From: Certhia americana
Taxonomy: Eukaryota; Chordata; Aves; Passeriformes; Certhiidae
Direction of reading: 5' to 3'
Length of the DNA: 64,000 nt
Assembly: GCA_018697195.1 (NCBI GenBank)
Contig: CM031878.1
Location: forward strand, 31,815,995-31,879,994
In this document: positions 11,349-23,369 of the stretch, piece by piece
Position numbering within the stretch: position 1 is the first letter of the stretch
Layout of the letters: every line of letters begins with the position of its first letter
Notes under the pieces: generated by a model
Database searches by the model: none
Told to the model about the DNA's origin: nothing
The model's input: only the letters and a program-made list of their open reading frames with translations
Made by a program: the position numbers and the translations under genes

Positions 11349-13485
11349 GTGAAAGAAAAAGATACTAGTTGAATTTACATACTTAATAGTACTTTTATCC
11401 ATTCTTTAAAAAAACATAGGTGCCATAATCATTATGGTATTTTGGTCACCTTCACCCATCTACTTAATTTAGATATGTCTTGTTAGCATTAGAATTTCCA
11501 TACTAAAATACTGCTTTATCAACAGCCAAGACCAGGAACAAAGAGTCAAACAAATTATCACTGGCTCCTAACATTTTAATCTGGTGTGATGCAGCCAAAT
11601 TAAATGTTCAGTGTCATATTGCTTGTAAAAATATGGTCCAGCTGTAGCCTGCTCCACACTAAGGCTCTTCCCAGTCCATATTGGTAAAGCTATACAGATA
11701 ACAGAAATTACTTGAAAGAAAATTCTAGTGCCAGCTTATTTGAGTAGAATCCACTGTCTGAGAGGGCAATCATCTTGAAAAGTCTTTTTTTTTTCTATCC
11801 CTCCTCATCAAATAGGTGGAGTAATTTCAAATAATTCCCGTATGAATTATAAGCCTGAGAGGGAGCAACAAGTGCAGAAATAATCTCTGTGTACAATATG
11901 ACTTCCCTTCTAACTCCAAGATTTCATGGTCCCTAAAATAAGATGTCATTCAACCTCCCCAGGCTCATTGCCTATGTCTCTTTAGATCAGAGGCTGCTAG
12001 TCCTATTGACTGGTGCCAAAGTACATGTGATGGTTTTCATGATAGACTCAACTCTCAGTCAGGGACTGAGCTGAAGCCACTAAACTGATTTCATGTTGGA
12101 GTTCAGGTTTAAGCAATTTTTAAACAACATTAACATATTTCATGTATTTTCTCTTCAAGAGAAGAAAAAAATACCCAAACTCATGAGAGGCTAAAGCAGA
12201 ATTGTTTCTGTAACATAAGGATATAAGGTAATCTTAAATATGATAAATGTGTGATCTGCCTATAACTTGCTGTCAATTACAGAATTTATCCCATATCAGA
12301 TGAAACAAGTTTAATAAACCACTTAAGTGTTATAAGGTATGCTCTCTACCAACATGAATTATGTATCTATATGCAACCAAATGTATGTGTTCTATCACTC
12401 TGAATATTAAATACAAAAACTATGTTTAAATAATGTGAAGGGTCTGATTTAAAGCAACAAAAGCCAATAAATTCAAAGTTTATGCAGGCACTCTATCCTT
12501 AACTCACACAAATTGTTTCAAACAGGTGTAATGGCATGAATTACACCCCTCTTACATTTATGTTTCTACTACCATATTTGAATTTTCTGAGTTCTGCTAG
12601 TACAAATCCCTCCATGAGTGTCTTTAAATAGAGTTCTAAAATGTAATTTATTAGCTTTGTTTCTACTTTTTAAGGCAAAATATGCCTTATGGAAAATTTT
12701 AAAAGGCACATTTTTTTTTTTTTTTGTCTGAGGATGGAATAGTTTCTTTGGAACTGTTTTAGTTTGTCTAATATGCAATCCAAATGCCTAAAATATTTAT
12801 TAATTACTATTAATGTCATGTTATTTGTAGAAGAGGTTGTATTGAGTCCCTCAGAGCTTTTGTGATCTCTTGGGTTACGATAGATCTGGTGATATATTTA
12901 GTATGCTCATTAAAGAATAGTTGTTATAAAATTTGTGGAATTTTAGCAATAGCAAAGTGAATATCTGCAGTGTTTGTTTCAAATACTGTGTTACGTTTTC
13001 GCTACTTTGCTGTTTCTGTCATTTTATATATGAACACATAACTGTGAATAGGACTTCATGAACCCAAAGTAAATTCTACCCAAATGGGATCCACCTGAGA
13101 ATTGTATGTAACAATTGTATTCAGGTGAAAAAAACACCAAATGGTTAGAATGGTTTGCAAAGGAAAAGTGTGATTTTCATATCTATGGCAAGGCTGTTAG
13201 TCAAGAAGTACCTGTAAGTCCTTGGTGAAATGCTGAGAATGAAGCAAGATGGCATTCAACAGTTTTGTGTCTCAGTTAAGCACATAAATGCAAATCTCAA
13301 CATGTAGGCACAGATAACACTAACTTAAAATGCCTTCTTAGTTGTAAGTTCCTCCAGAGAGGAGTGTGAATTATAGTGAGGATCGCAGCATATCTATTCA
13401 TTAAATAAGAGAAGTTCTGTAGGACAGTATAAAAAGAATCTGAGACTTGGAAACTAAATTTTAAATTTCAAAATTAATTCCAATA

Positions 13486-13562
13486 TTTTGGAAAAGTCAG
13501 TAAATAGTGTTCTCTCTAAAATTTCTCATCTGCAATACAGGAATACTTACCTCACTAAGGAA
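13486..13562 (+). repeat. Possible MIR/L2-type ancient repeat relic
   Basis: The order 'aagtcagtaaa ... tctct ... tttctcatctgcaatacaggaata' followed by 'cttacctcacta' follows the 3' part of the MIR/L2 consensus (AAGTCACTTAA...CTCATCTGTAAAAT...TACCTCA). It matches roughly two thirds of positions by eye. Such relics are sparse but known in birds. Confidence 0.45.
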
Positions 13563-16500
13563 GTCTCCAAGTTTTGTTTGTTATTGCTGCTATAGCACAG
13601 AAAAATATATACTACACACATGCAAAATCTTACTATCATACACTTACTACTTATCTGTCTGCATGTATGTAAAGAGGGTCTTTTTAGGTTTTTATTCTGG
13701 ATAGCTGTTTGTAACTTTCCCAGTGTTTTCCAGCTAGCTGAATCCCCAATGAATCATCTGTGAGCATTTCTGAGTTAATTTGAACTAAATTATTACTGTG
13801 CTAGACTGCAGATCTGTTAACTAAAGAAACCCCTTAAAATTACTCTGGTAGGCAACCTCTTTCTAATACATGTTCAGAAAAAGCTGCTTAATATTTCTCT
13901 TTAATTTAGTTATGCATCAAATATGTTTTTTACTGTGGGCATTTTTCTTCTTCACCTTAAGGTGAGAGAATACAAAAGCACAAGTAAATGTGGAAATGTC
14001 TCAACATGTTTTCATATTGTTAATCAAAATCAGTTTTATTCTGTTGTTCTGAAGTCTGCACATCTGAAATATGTGTAACTGAACTATATGAATTTATATT
14101 TTTAAACACGTTTTATATATCATAAAGAAGTATAAAGGTGCATACTCTTCTAGATCTGACTCATGAATGCTGATTCTTAAGAATCCTATGATTCAAGACT
14201 CTTCTATAATAGTCAGACTTAGTACACACAATGTCCAAAGAAGTTTTTAATGCTCACATCACAGCTAATTGTCATAGGAAATAACAAGCAAAATAAATAA
14301 ACTGAGCAGAAGAACATTCTTTGTATGAAAACTAAACCAATTATTTTGTACAGGAATTGGAAAGGCCTTGGACAATTTGCATTGCAGATGTTTTGACTTC
14401 TATAGATTCAGTATACAGATGCTATTTTAGATTAAGTTCAGAGTGTCAAGACAAATTTAATTCCTATTGCATTAACACTGTGGTGTTTGTGGCTATATCA
14501 GATGCTCTGCATCAAAATAAAAATTATTTAGATCACTGATTAACTGTGGTTTTGAGTACAGATCCATAACCTAGTGCTAATGTTTCACTTGAGAAAGCCT
14601 ACATTATAAAATATTCTAAGTGAAGGCCCACCAACTGGTGCTTTTTTTCACTTGGAGTATGAGTGTCTACCAATGTATCTACTTGACTAATGTAACTTCA
14701 TAATTATGTACTACTACTGTATGTTTAGAAAGCATTTATAAACATATGCCCACAGAAAAAAGCCAACAGATTAAGGCTGAGAAGCTTTGTTTAGTTGGTT
14801 ATAAACCATATGTACATATGTATATATGATACTATACAGTTTAGAACAAAGTATGTATTTATGACTACATGAGCATCTCTCTAAAACAGGTCAGATGAGA
14901 AAGGAAGAATACCTAATATAGAAATGTAATGATATTGAATGCAGAAGGTATCTAAAAAAAAAAAACTTCACAGTTTTATAAGAAAAGATATAATATAAAG
15001 CAGAAAAATGATGGTGGTTATTGTGATTTTAATTAATTTGAGTAATTTATGTCTCAAGGATTTATTAATTTCCTTTTTAATCTTTAAATGAAAAAAAGTT
15101 CTGTATTTGGCTCTGAATGGCACAACTCACTCTTCAGAATGGGATAGGATGGGATAAGTTCTTTTATTGCTGCAGCTGATTGTCAAGAGACATTTATATT
15201 TTAGGAAATAGTGATCAGAAAAAAAGGAAAAATGAGTATTTGCTCTTTGTTTTATGGTACAGGAAAAAATATTTCATGTCTTGTTTTGTTTTTAGCTTTT
15301 TTTTAAAGGCACTCTAATTCTTGGGTTTTTGAAACCTATGGTTTTCAGTTAAAAGGTTAAAGAAACTATTACATTGGTAGAAACAATTTGAGAAGTTAAA
15401 CAACTCAAGGAAATATCGTTTAATGTTACAAATACTGCCTATTCATACCTACCTTTAAACAAGTAAGGTTTAGAAATCATATAAAGCTTCCAGTGAGCAG
15501 CGTTTGTTCAAAAAAATTCTATATAGAACTCTGATTTCTCAACATTCCTGAAATACAGCTCACATTATTTTACATGCATAAAATGAAGGCTAGTAATATG
15601 AATACTTAGGATTTTGCATAGATCTGAATCTCTTTGGTTTCTAAAATATGAAGAGTGATTGTCCTTATAAAATATTTTTAAAATCTTTCTCTCTTTGTTT
15701 TATTAATCAGACGACCCCAAAGCTGCAAAATATAAATAAGAAAGAGAAGCCCTAAGTTGCTGAGATGCTTTATGAGATAGGCAGCACTGCAGTAGAATTC
15801 AAGGCAGCTGGCATTTGGATACTCAAATCTACAAGGTCTTCACAATGAGGTACTGTGTGTACAAAATGTGCTAGTGAGCTGAGAGCCTATCCACAATTAG
15901 GAAAGTGTACAAAATGTATTGACATAGTTTATGGCTCCAATCATAGAAATCTTAAACCAAAGAAAACTAACTTGTAAGGGATTCTAGATGAGTATTTGGA
16001 AATGATAGGGTGTTAGCTGCCATTGCATTTATTGGCCTATTCCCATTTCCATTATATACCCTGTCCCTTCTCATCCTTCATCTAGCCTCCTTTTTTACTC
16101 TAGGCTCCTCTCATCTCTAGTGCCTCTCAGTTCTGTTAGCAGGGTTAGTTTTTCCCATTCAGGAAGAACAGTTGCTGGTTGAGAGCAAGACTATGAAGAT
16201 AGAAACTTTACCCATGCCTTTTAAAATAAAGGAAAAACTCCATTCCCCACAGTCCAGCTGAAAACATGAAGTTCCATTTGAAGTGATGGAATTATGGCAT
16301 GGCTTGATGACAAAACAAGATCTGTACTATTGAGGAGCTTGGGTTTTCATTTTATTTTTTTAGACTATGGCATTCCTGATGGATATCATTAGGAAATACA
16401 CCTCTGACCATTTTCATAGGCCCCAATGTTTGGCTAGGAATCCTTTACCTGCATCTGTCTTTTCAGTCTTGGAATAATCAAGAGTAAAAAAAGAACAATT

Positions 16501-17135
16501 TGTATATTCAGGTTACAGAAAGGAAAATCTTATTCAGAAGCATCTGGAAATTATTGTTTCAGCTACTGAGGTATTGTGTGGTGTAGAGCACAGCAGATAC
16601 AATTATTTAAAAAAAAATTTTGCTATAGTCTGGGTAGGATTGTGTGGCTCATGGTGCTAACTGAAAGAAGGGTTCACCACCACACTGCTGCGCAGTGAAC
16701 TGAACAAGAAAGACCCTTAGTTTCATTTCTGAAGGAATTACAAGGACATGCACTTGGTACTGTGTGTTCTTTAGACCAGATATGAAACAAAAAAGTGAAC
16801 CAAGTATGTTATTAGTATCTGAGAAAAGCAAAAGTTGGTTTGTTGCTCTCTCCAATGCCGTAAACACATACTTTTCTTCCCTCTAATCCCTCCTTGGACA
16901 CTTCAGTCTCCTTTCAATCAAGTGCTGCTTTAGCTCAGCTGTTACAGCTTTGTGGCTTTCACTAAGGCATGTTCATCTCATTCCAGATCTTTTTTACAGT
17001 TCGACACACAAAAATAGAGAAGAGACATAGATTCAATTCCCTTGACTAGGCCAATACAGAGTAGGAACTTAAAATAGCATTCAGCTAACTAAACAACAAC
17101 AACAAAACCAGACTTTAACAAACACTAAGGCAAAA

Positions 17136-17220
17136 TTTACCAGAATAAAAATTTTTTACCAGAATAAGAATTTTAATAAAATAATTTACCAGAGTTTACC
17201 AGAAATTACCAGAATAATCT
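17136..17220 (+). repeat. Short degenerate tandem array of TTTACCAGAATAA
   Basis: Five copies or partial copies of TTACCAGA(ATAA) occur at irregular 10-30 bp spacing. This is a local minisatellite-like expansion. Confidence 0.8.
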
Positions 17221-19328
17221 TGTATTACAATGAGATGCTCTCTCAGGCAATCCTGGGTTTGCCTAAATAGCAGAAAAGTAGTGTTAAAATTCTCATGAGG
17301 AATGCAGATCCTCCTAGTTCACTGTGAACAGAAACCTAGTCTGCTTAACAGAATTAGTCTACTTAATAAGATTTGTCTAATGATCTGGATTAAAAAACCA
17401 AACCAAACCAAAAACTGCTCCTTGCTATATACAATTTAAAACTGAATTGGAGCAACTAATATGCTGACAGTATCTTTAAAACAGCAGTGGGGACACCCCT
17501 GTCTTCTGCTGTTTTCTTGAGGGGAGGGTGTGTGTGTGCGGGGGGAACCACACAAAAATCTGTAGTTGTACAAGTTCAGTTTGTACAAGAGAACAGCAAA
17601 TGAACATGCAATCCAGAATCTAGTAAAGATATGGAAGTCTTTCTGTTACCTTCATGGGCACATGATAATAGATAGTAGATAATAGCACAAGTGACATGCA
17701 CTTACTGGATATAGGGGTAGAGTACAACCATTCCAAAGTATTGCAGCAACAGTATGCACAGAAAAATACAAAATCAAGTCTACTGTGAGAAGAATCTCTG
17801 TGCTGTTTTAAATGTATCCAAGATACTTAATGAATACACATTGTGTTTGAATATTTAGCTACATTATTAATGAAATTTTAAAGTAGCCTTAGTTGTATAT
17901 AAAAGTTTTTTTCTGTCCATATAAGGTAGACATCTGAGAGTTATTTCCTCTGTTATCATAATAATTAATAATTGAAGAAAGAAATAAAAAGCTATAAATT
18001 ACTTTTATTTTTCCTTTTTAAGCTTCAGTGTATTAAGTTGTTTGAGTAATTTATATAACTGAGTTCTCAAAAACCTCTACGATTATAAATGCTGTCATCT
18101 ACATGGCCAAAATAAAAACATGGATGTATAAGAGAAGAGATTAAAAACAGAGAAAAACAAGAGCCAAAAAATGTCTTCCTGACCTCACCCTTAGTATTAT
18201 AATAATTATGAAAACACTTGAGACAGAAATTCTGAATCCACTTGGATACAAAAGGAGTGATATGATCAGGGTTGCTTTTCTTTCTGAAAATAAATTGAGC
18301 CTCACAGGAGCTTTGTGAATTTTCAGGACTCAGGCATGATTTTCCAAACATTTTCTACATGTAGATCCGTAATAATTTAAGAAAGAGTAATTACAACCCA
18401 TTATGATTTCGAGGTTTTAGCACTTTACACTTGTGGTCAGGTCTAAATACTGACATAAAATACAAGTCTGAGGAAACATGCAACCCTTGACTGGGACATC
18501 ATGCTCATCTGGAATGTGTCTGTCATTTGAACATTAATCATATTCCAATTATGTTGTGACTCATGATTTACTCTATATAAAAGACAAGAAATAACAGTGA
18601 ACAAATTCCTGAAGAAACAAACAAAACAGAAGCTGATACAAAAAGCAAATAAAGCTTTTATTGCCTCTTATAGTTTTCTATGCTCTTGAATGTGTTTATT
18701 ATTTAACATAACACAAAAGCATACATTTATTCCCACCCACCAATTTCAAGGCTGCAGTAATATTGATACTACTACTAATACTACTACTGCTGATAGTGAT
18801 AACTATAGTATTAATATTATTGTTATGTTATACACGCATACTTCAAAATTTTTAAGTCAAAACAGCATTTGGCTAATTATGTTTGGCCTTAAATGGTAAC
18901 ATTTTAGCATTTGTGGTATATCTTGGGATAGAGCCCCTCAATTGAACTGAATGTTTTGTCAGCTTTCTGTCAGCTTTGCAATATGATTCATATAGCTCTG
19001 TCATGTCACATATTAATTATCTGTGCTAAATTATCTCTAGATATTAAATGCTATTAATAAAGAAAGAAACTGCACAATAGCATTGCAGGAACCTTAATTA
19101 TTATCAAACTCATGTATTCATGTAAGATACTTATTGCTTTCACTGCTCAACCTTTCTGGAAATTGAAGTATTTTTGGAATCCACTAATAAAACAAAAAGA
19201 ATCTGTTAGTAGCTGAAAATCCATTGTTATCTTTAGACATACTAGGTAACAATGGGTCAGCTTTGGTGGTGACAGTTTAATAGCCATTTATGAAACAGCA
19301 TTAGAAGTTCTAATTAACATTTAGTTCA

Positions 19329-20965
19329 AAGAATCACAGAATGATCATGCTGAAAGGGACCACCAAAAAGATCATCTGGTTCAATGATGATCTGATGATC
19401 TCACCTACAGCAGAATCAGCCCAGAGCACATTACACAGAATTGCATCCAAATGGTTCTTGAATATCTCAGTGAGGAAGACTCTATACTCTCTCTGGGTAA
19501 CCTAGTGCCTGGATCAATTCTCTTGCCACTGTCACTTCAGACATTTGTATAAACTGATGAGGTCCCTTCTCAGTCTTGCCTTTTTGAGGCTGAACAGCCT
19601 TTTCCCCTAAGAGAGAAGCTCGAGTCCCTTAATCACCTGTGTCACCCTCTGACAGATGAAGATGCCTTCTCCAGCATCTCCCTGTCTCTCTTGTCCTGAG
19701 GAGCCCAGAACTGGACACAGCCCTCCAGGTGTGCTTCCCTGGGGATAAGAAGAGAGGCAGGATCACCTCCCCAACCTGCTGGCAATGCTCCTCCCAATGC
19801 ACCCCAGGACAGCATTGGCCTTCTTGGCCACCAGGACACACTGCTGGCTCATGGACAGCTTGCTGTCCACCAGGACCCCCAGGTCCTTCTCCTCAGAGCT
19901 GCTTTTCAGCAGATCAGCCCCAGCCTGTGCTGCTGGATGGGGTTGTCCCTCCCCAAGTGCAGGACTCTGCTTTGCCTTTCTTCAATTCCAGACAGTTCTC
20001 TGCCCATCTCTCCACGCTGTCCAGGCCCTTCTGAAGGGCTGCACTGCCCTTGGGGTATTGGCCACTGCTCCCAGCTCTGTGTCATCAATGAACTTGCTGA
20101 GGAGGCACCTGCCCCTTCATCCGAGTCACTGATGGAGAAGTTAAACAACACCAGGCTCACTCTTGAATCTGGGGAGTCACGTCTAGTGACAGGCCTCCAA
20201 CCAGACCCTGTGCCACTGATAACAATCCTCTGGGCTTGTTATCAATCCACTCAGACAGTTCACAGTCCACCTCACTGTGCCCTCATTCAGGCCACACTTC
20301 CTGAAGTTGCCTAGGAGGTTGCTGTGGGAGACAGTGTCAAAAGACTTGCTGAAGTCCAGGTGGAACAATATCCACTGCTCTTCCCTCTTCCATCTATCCA
20401 AGCAGTTGTTTCACTGTGGGAAGCAATCAGATTGGCCATGCATGATGCCCCTTTGCTGACTCCATCCTGACTCCATCCTTCTTGTCATCCATGTGGATAG
20501 AGATGGTCTCCAGAACGAGGTGTTCCATCACTTTTCCAGGGATTGAGGTGAAGTGGACTGGCTGGTAGTCCCCAGAGTCCTCCTTCTTGTCCTTTGTCCT
20601 GTGTGGGGTGTCCTGTGACACCCTTTGTGACACCCAAAATGTCCTGCGACATTTTCTTTTTTCCAGCCCTCAAGCACCTCTCCTTATTCTCCATGACCTT
20701 TCAAAGTGGCCCAGCATGGTGTTCACCAGCTCATTCAGCATTTCTGGATGCATCTCATCAGGAGCCATGGATTTGTGGATGTTAGATTTGCCTAGGTATT
20801 CTCCCACACAATCCAAACCAAGGCAAAGCCTTCCTTCCAATGTTCCTTTATCCTGATCTCCTCAGAGTTTCTTGAAGACTGGTTTTGTCAGTGAAGTCCA
20901 ATGCAAAACAGGTATTCAGTAAGTCTGCCTTCTCTGTGTCCCCTATTACCAAGGTCCCCCCTCTA
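19329..20965 (-). mobile_element. CR1 LINE, 3' part of ORF2 with 3' tail
   Basis: The left end carries the reverse complement of the CR1 3' terminus (AATCACAGAATGATCATGCTGAAAGGGACC type). Read on the minus strand, the interior shows LVLFNFSI-type and LHLGRDNPIQQHRL segments at 19,910-20,160 and FHLDFSKSFDTVSHSNLL at about 20,330-20,380. EDSGDYQPVHFTSIPGKVME lies at about 20,520-20,580, with endonuclease-to-RT linker sequence up to about 20,965. Several frameshifts and stops are present. The copy is 5'-truncated, as is normal for CR1. Confidence 0.92.
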
Positions 20966-22797
20966 TTTAGTTACAGAAATTATTCTTAGCTTCACTGCTT
21001 TAGTAAAGCATTACTAGTTTAATAGTATGTTGTTTTCAGGATTTACATTTGGAATGTCCAGTACTGCCTTTGACTCTCTTTTTGTAGCGTTTAGAAAATG
21101 CATAAAATTATACTAACTAAACTGACATCTTAACATCCACTATGTTACTACACTTCTCTTTATTTCATCCTATTGAATCACTGTGTTTTAGTTTCCTAGT
21201 CAGTGTACTTACTTCAGAGAAAAAAATACAGCAGGGTTTCTATGAAAAGTTTAGATATTCTGATGATGCAGTGATAATGATCTCAAATAAGATTTGGGGT
21301 TTTTTTATATTTTTACTTGAATAGAAAGGATAATCCTGTTACAAGAGAGACTGCAGAACAACCTATTTGTTTATGTTATGTTATGCTGCCTATTAGTGAT
21401 GAGGTCTTAAGACCTTGGACCAGTTTGACAGAGACCCTGAGAATTACACTGTGTTCTTGATGCTTAATACTTCACATCTGCTGCAGATTTTGCATTGGTA
21501 CAAGCATGTGTACATGTCATACAAGCATGTTCAGACAAACTTCACAGTGCATGTAATATCTGTCCTACACAGAATTCAGTGTATTATCGGGTGGGTTTGT
21601 ATTTGACAACCTGGATTTACTGTGCACATTTAGCATTGTAAGGACAGACACTAGACTAAGGTCTCTCAGTAAAGTCTGGCAGTACATTCTTAAAAATATG
21701 GACAGTGGTGAGACCACCTAAGCCTCAAACACAGTGGAAGAACTACAGTATATATATAAAAAAATATATTATGAGATGTGAAAAACAGAAAGTGTAAAAA
21801 TAGACTTACATAGTTTGCATTACCACCCTTAACATTACGTGATTTAGATCTGTATTCTTTTGCAGGCTTTTTTTGCTGAAAACAGTTACAACTTTTCTTG
21901 TGAATATGTGAAAGTTACAAGGACAAAACTTAATGGTTTCTTTCAATACTACTAATCCATATAGGAAAACTACTTTGGAATACAGTCTGAATATCTTAAG
22001 ATGACATGAAATAAAGCTCCAGTTCTTTTCACACCTCCCAGAAAACCCCTAAACCAATGACCAAAAAAACAAAAAGGAAAATTTGTAATTGGCCTCATTT
22101 GACCATTCTCCCAGTCTCCTTTTTATCAGGTTGACTGTCGCACACTGGTAGTTGCTGGCTCCTTTCTGCAAATTTTTAAATTTATATGTGAAGTGCCCAA
22201 AAGTTTTAATTTTACTCTTACCATGAGTAAATGAGCCAGCATTACTGAATATGCTAAGGCAAACCCTGCTATCCATATTTACATTATATCCAGTTTTCTT
22301 GTTGGGACTTCGCAGTTGGCCTTCAGCATAGGCTCACAGCCAGTGTGAATTGGCTTAAAATCCATTAGGCTACATTCTTCTCCCATCTGGAAGTGACGAA
22401 AAATTTATTTCTTAGAATGTATCAGCACCACAGTCATCTGTTAGCCAGGTCGTTATCATTGCAATATGATGGATAAAAAACTGGCCAACATGGTAGCAGT
22501 GAAGGAGACAGTTTCTAGTAAATTTCACTTGCTGAACATTTTGTTTAAAGCAGATGCTACTTCTCCTATTGTCCCCTTCTTCTGAAAAGATGTAGATCCC
22601 TATTGTGCTGAGCAGAAGGTGCTTAGCTCTGTGTGTTTTGCCCAGGTCTCTGAAATCCACAAAAGGACTCCTGGAAGGGAAGCTGGCACAGTATATCATG
22701 TGACTGCTGAAAAGGAGGAGGCACAAGTCAAGAAGCAGTAGGCAGGAATGATCTACTGCCAGCACATACTACTGTGTGGGTGAATGCTCCTGCATGG
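20966..22797. other. Intergenic, no gene recognised
   Basis: AT-rich sequence with no recognisable gene or repeat. A minus-strand open frame of 117 codons at 22,412-22,765 has no familiar motif and is probably chance. Confidence 0.65.
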
Positions 22798-23369
22798 CAT
22801 CATGGTTTCACCCAGCTGACACCAAAGTCCCACACAGTCGCTTGCTCAGTCCCCCACCAGCAGCATCCAGGAGAGAATGAGAAGGATAAAAGGTAGAAAG
22901 TTTGTGGATTGAGATAAAGGCAGTTTAATAGGTAAAGCAAAAGCTGCACACACAAGCCAGGCAACACAAGGAATTAATTCATTGCTTTCCATGAGCAGGC
23001 AGGTGTTCAGCCGTCTCCAGGAGAGTAGGGCCTAGTAATAGTGACTAGGGAAGAAAAATGACATCCCTCTAAATATCCTCCCTCCCTCTTTCTTCCCCCC
23101 AGTTTACATCCTGAGCATGATGCCATGTGGTCTGAAATATCCCTTTGGTCACTTGGGGTCATCCATCTTGGCTGTGTCTGCTCCCAGCCTGCCAAGCACC
23201 TTCAACTTCCTACCCAGTGCAGCAACATGAAGAGGAGAAAAGGCCTTGTCTGTGTGCAAGCCCTGCTCAGGAATAACATAAACATCTCTGCATTACCAAC
23301 TTTGTGTTCAGCACAAATCCAAAACACAGCCCTGTATTAACCAACTCTACCCAGCCAAAAACCAGCCCA
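22798..23369 (-). mobile_element. Solo LTR of an avian ERVL/ERVK-type endogenous retrovirus
   Basis: On the minus strand it starts TGGGCTGGTTTTTGGCTGGG and ends GGTGAAACCATGATG, closely following a common avian LTR family. Diagnostic blocks on the plus strand are CAGTTTAATAGGTAAAGC (22,922-22,939), the reverse complement of an ATTAAA polyadenylation signal, and the CAGCACAAATCCAAAACA block near 23,311-23,328. It is flanked by an exact 5-bp direct repeat CATGG (22,793-22,797 and 23,370-23,374), consistent with a target-site duplication. No internal viral sequence remains, so it is a solo LTR left by recombination. Confidence 0.82.

Larger units (their letters stand above)
11349..19328. other. 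Intergenic, AT-rich, no gene recognised
   Basis: About 8 kb with only random short open frames. It contains a possible MIR/L2-like relic (13,486-13,562), a short tandem array (17,136-17,220), a T16-T18 tract near 12,712-12,725 and small palindromes such as CATATGTACATATG at 14,807-14,820. Confidence 0.7.

Noticed and set aside
19642..20856. Plus-strand open frames up to 125 codons
   Set aside because: Antisense of CR1 ORF2. The sense (minus) strand carries the reverse-transcriptase motifs.
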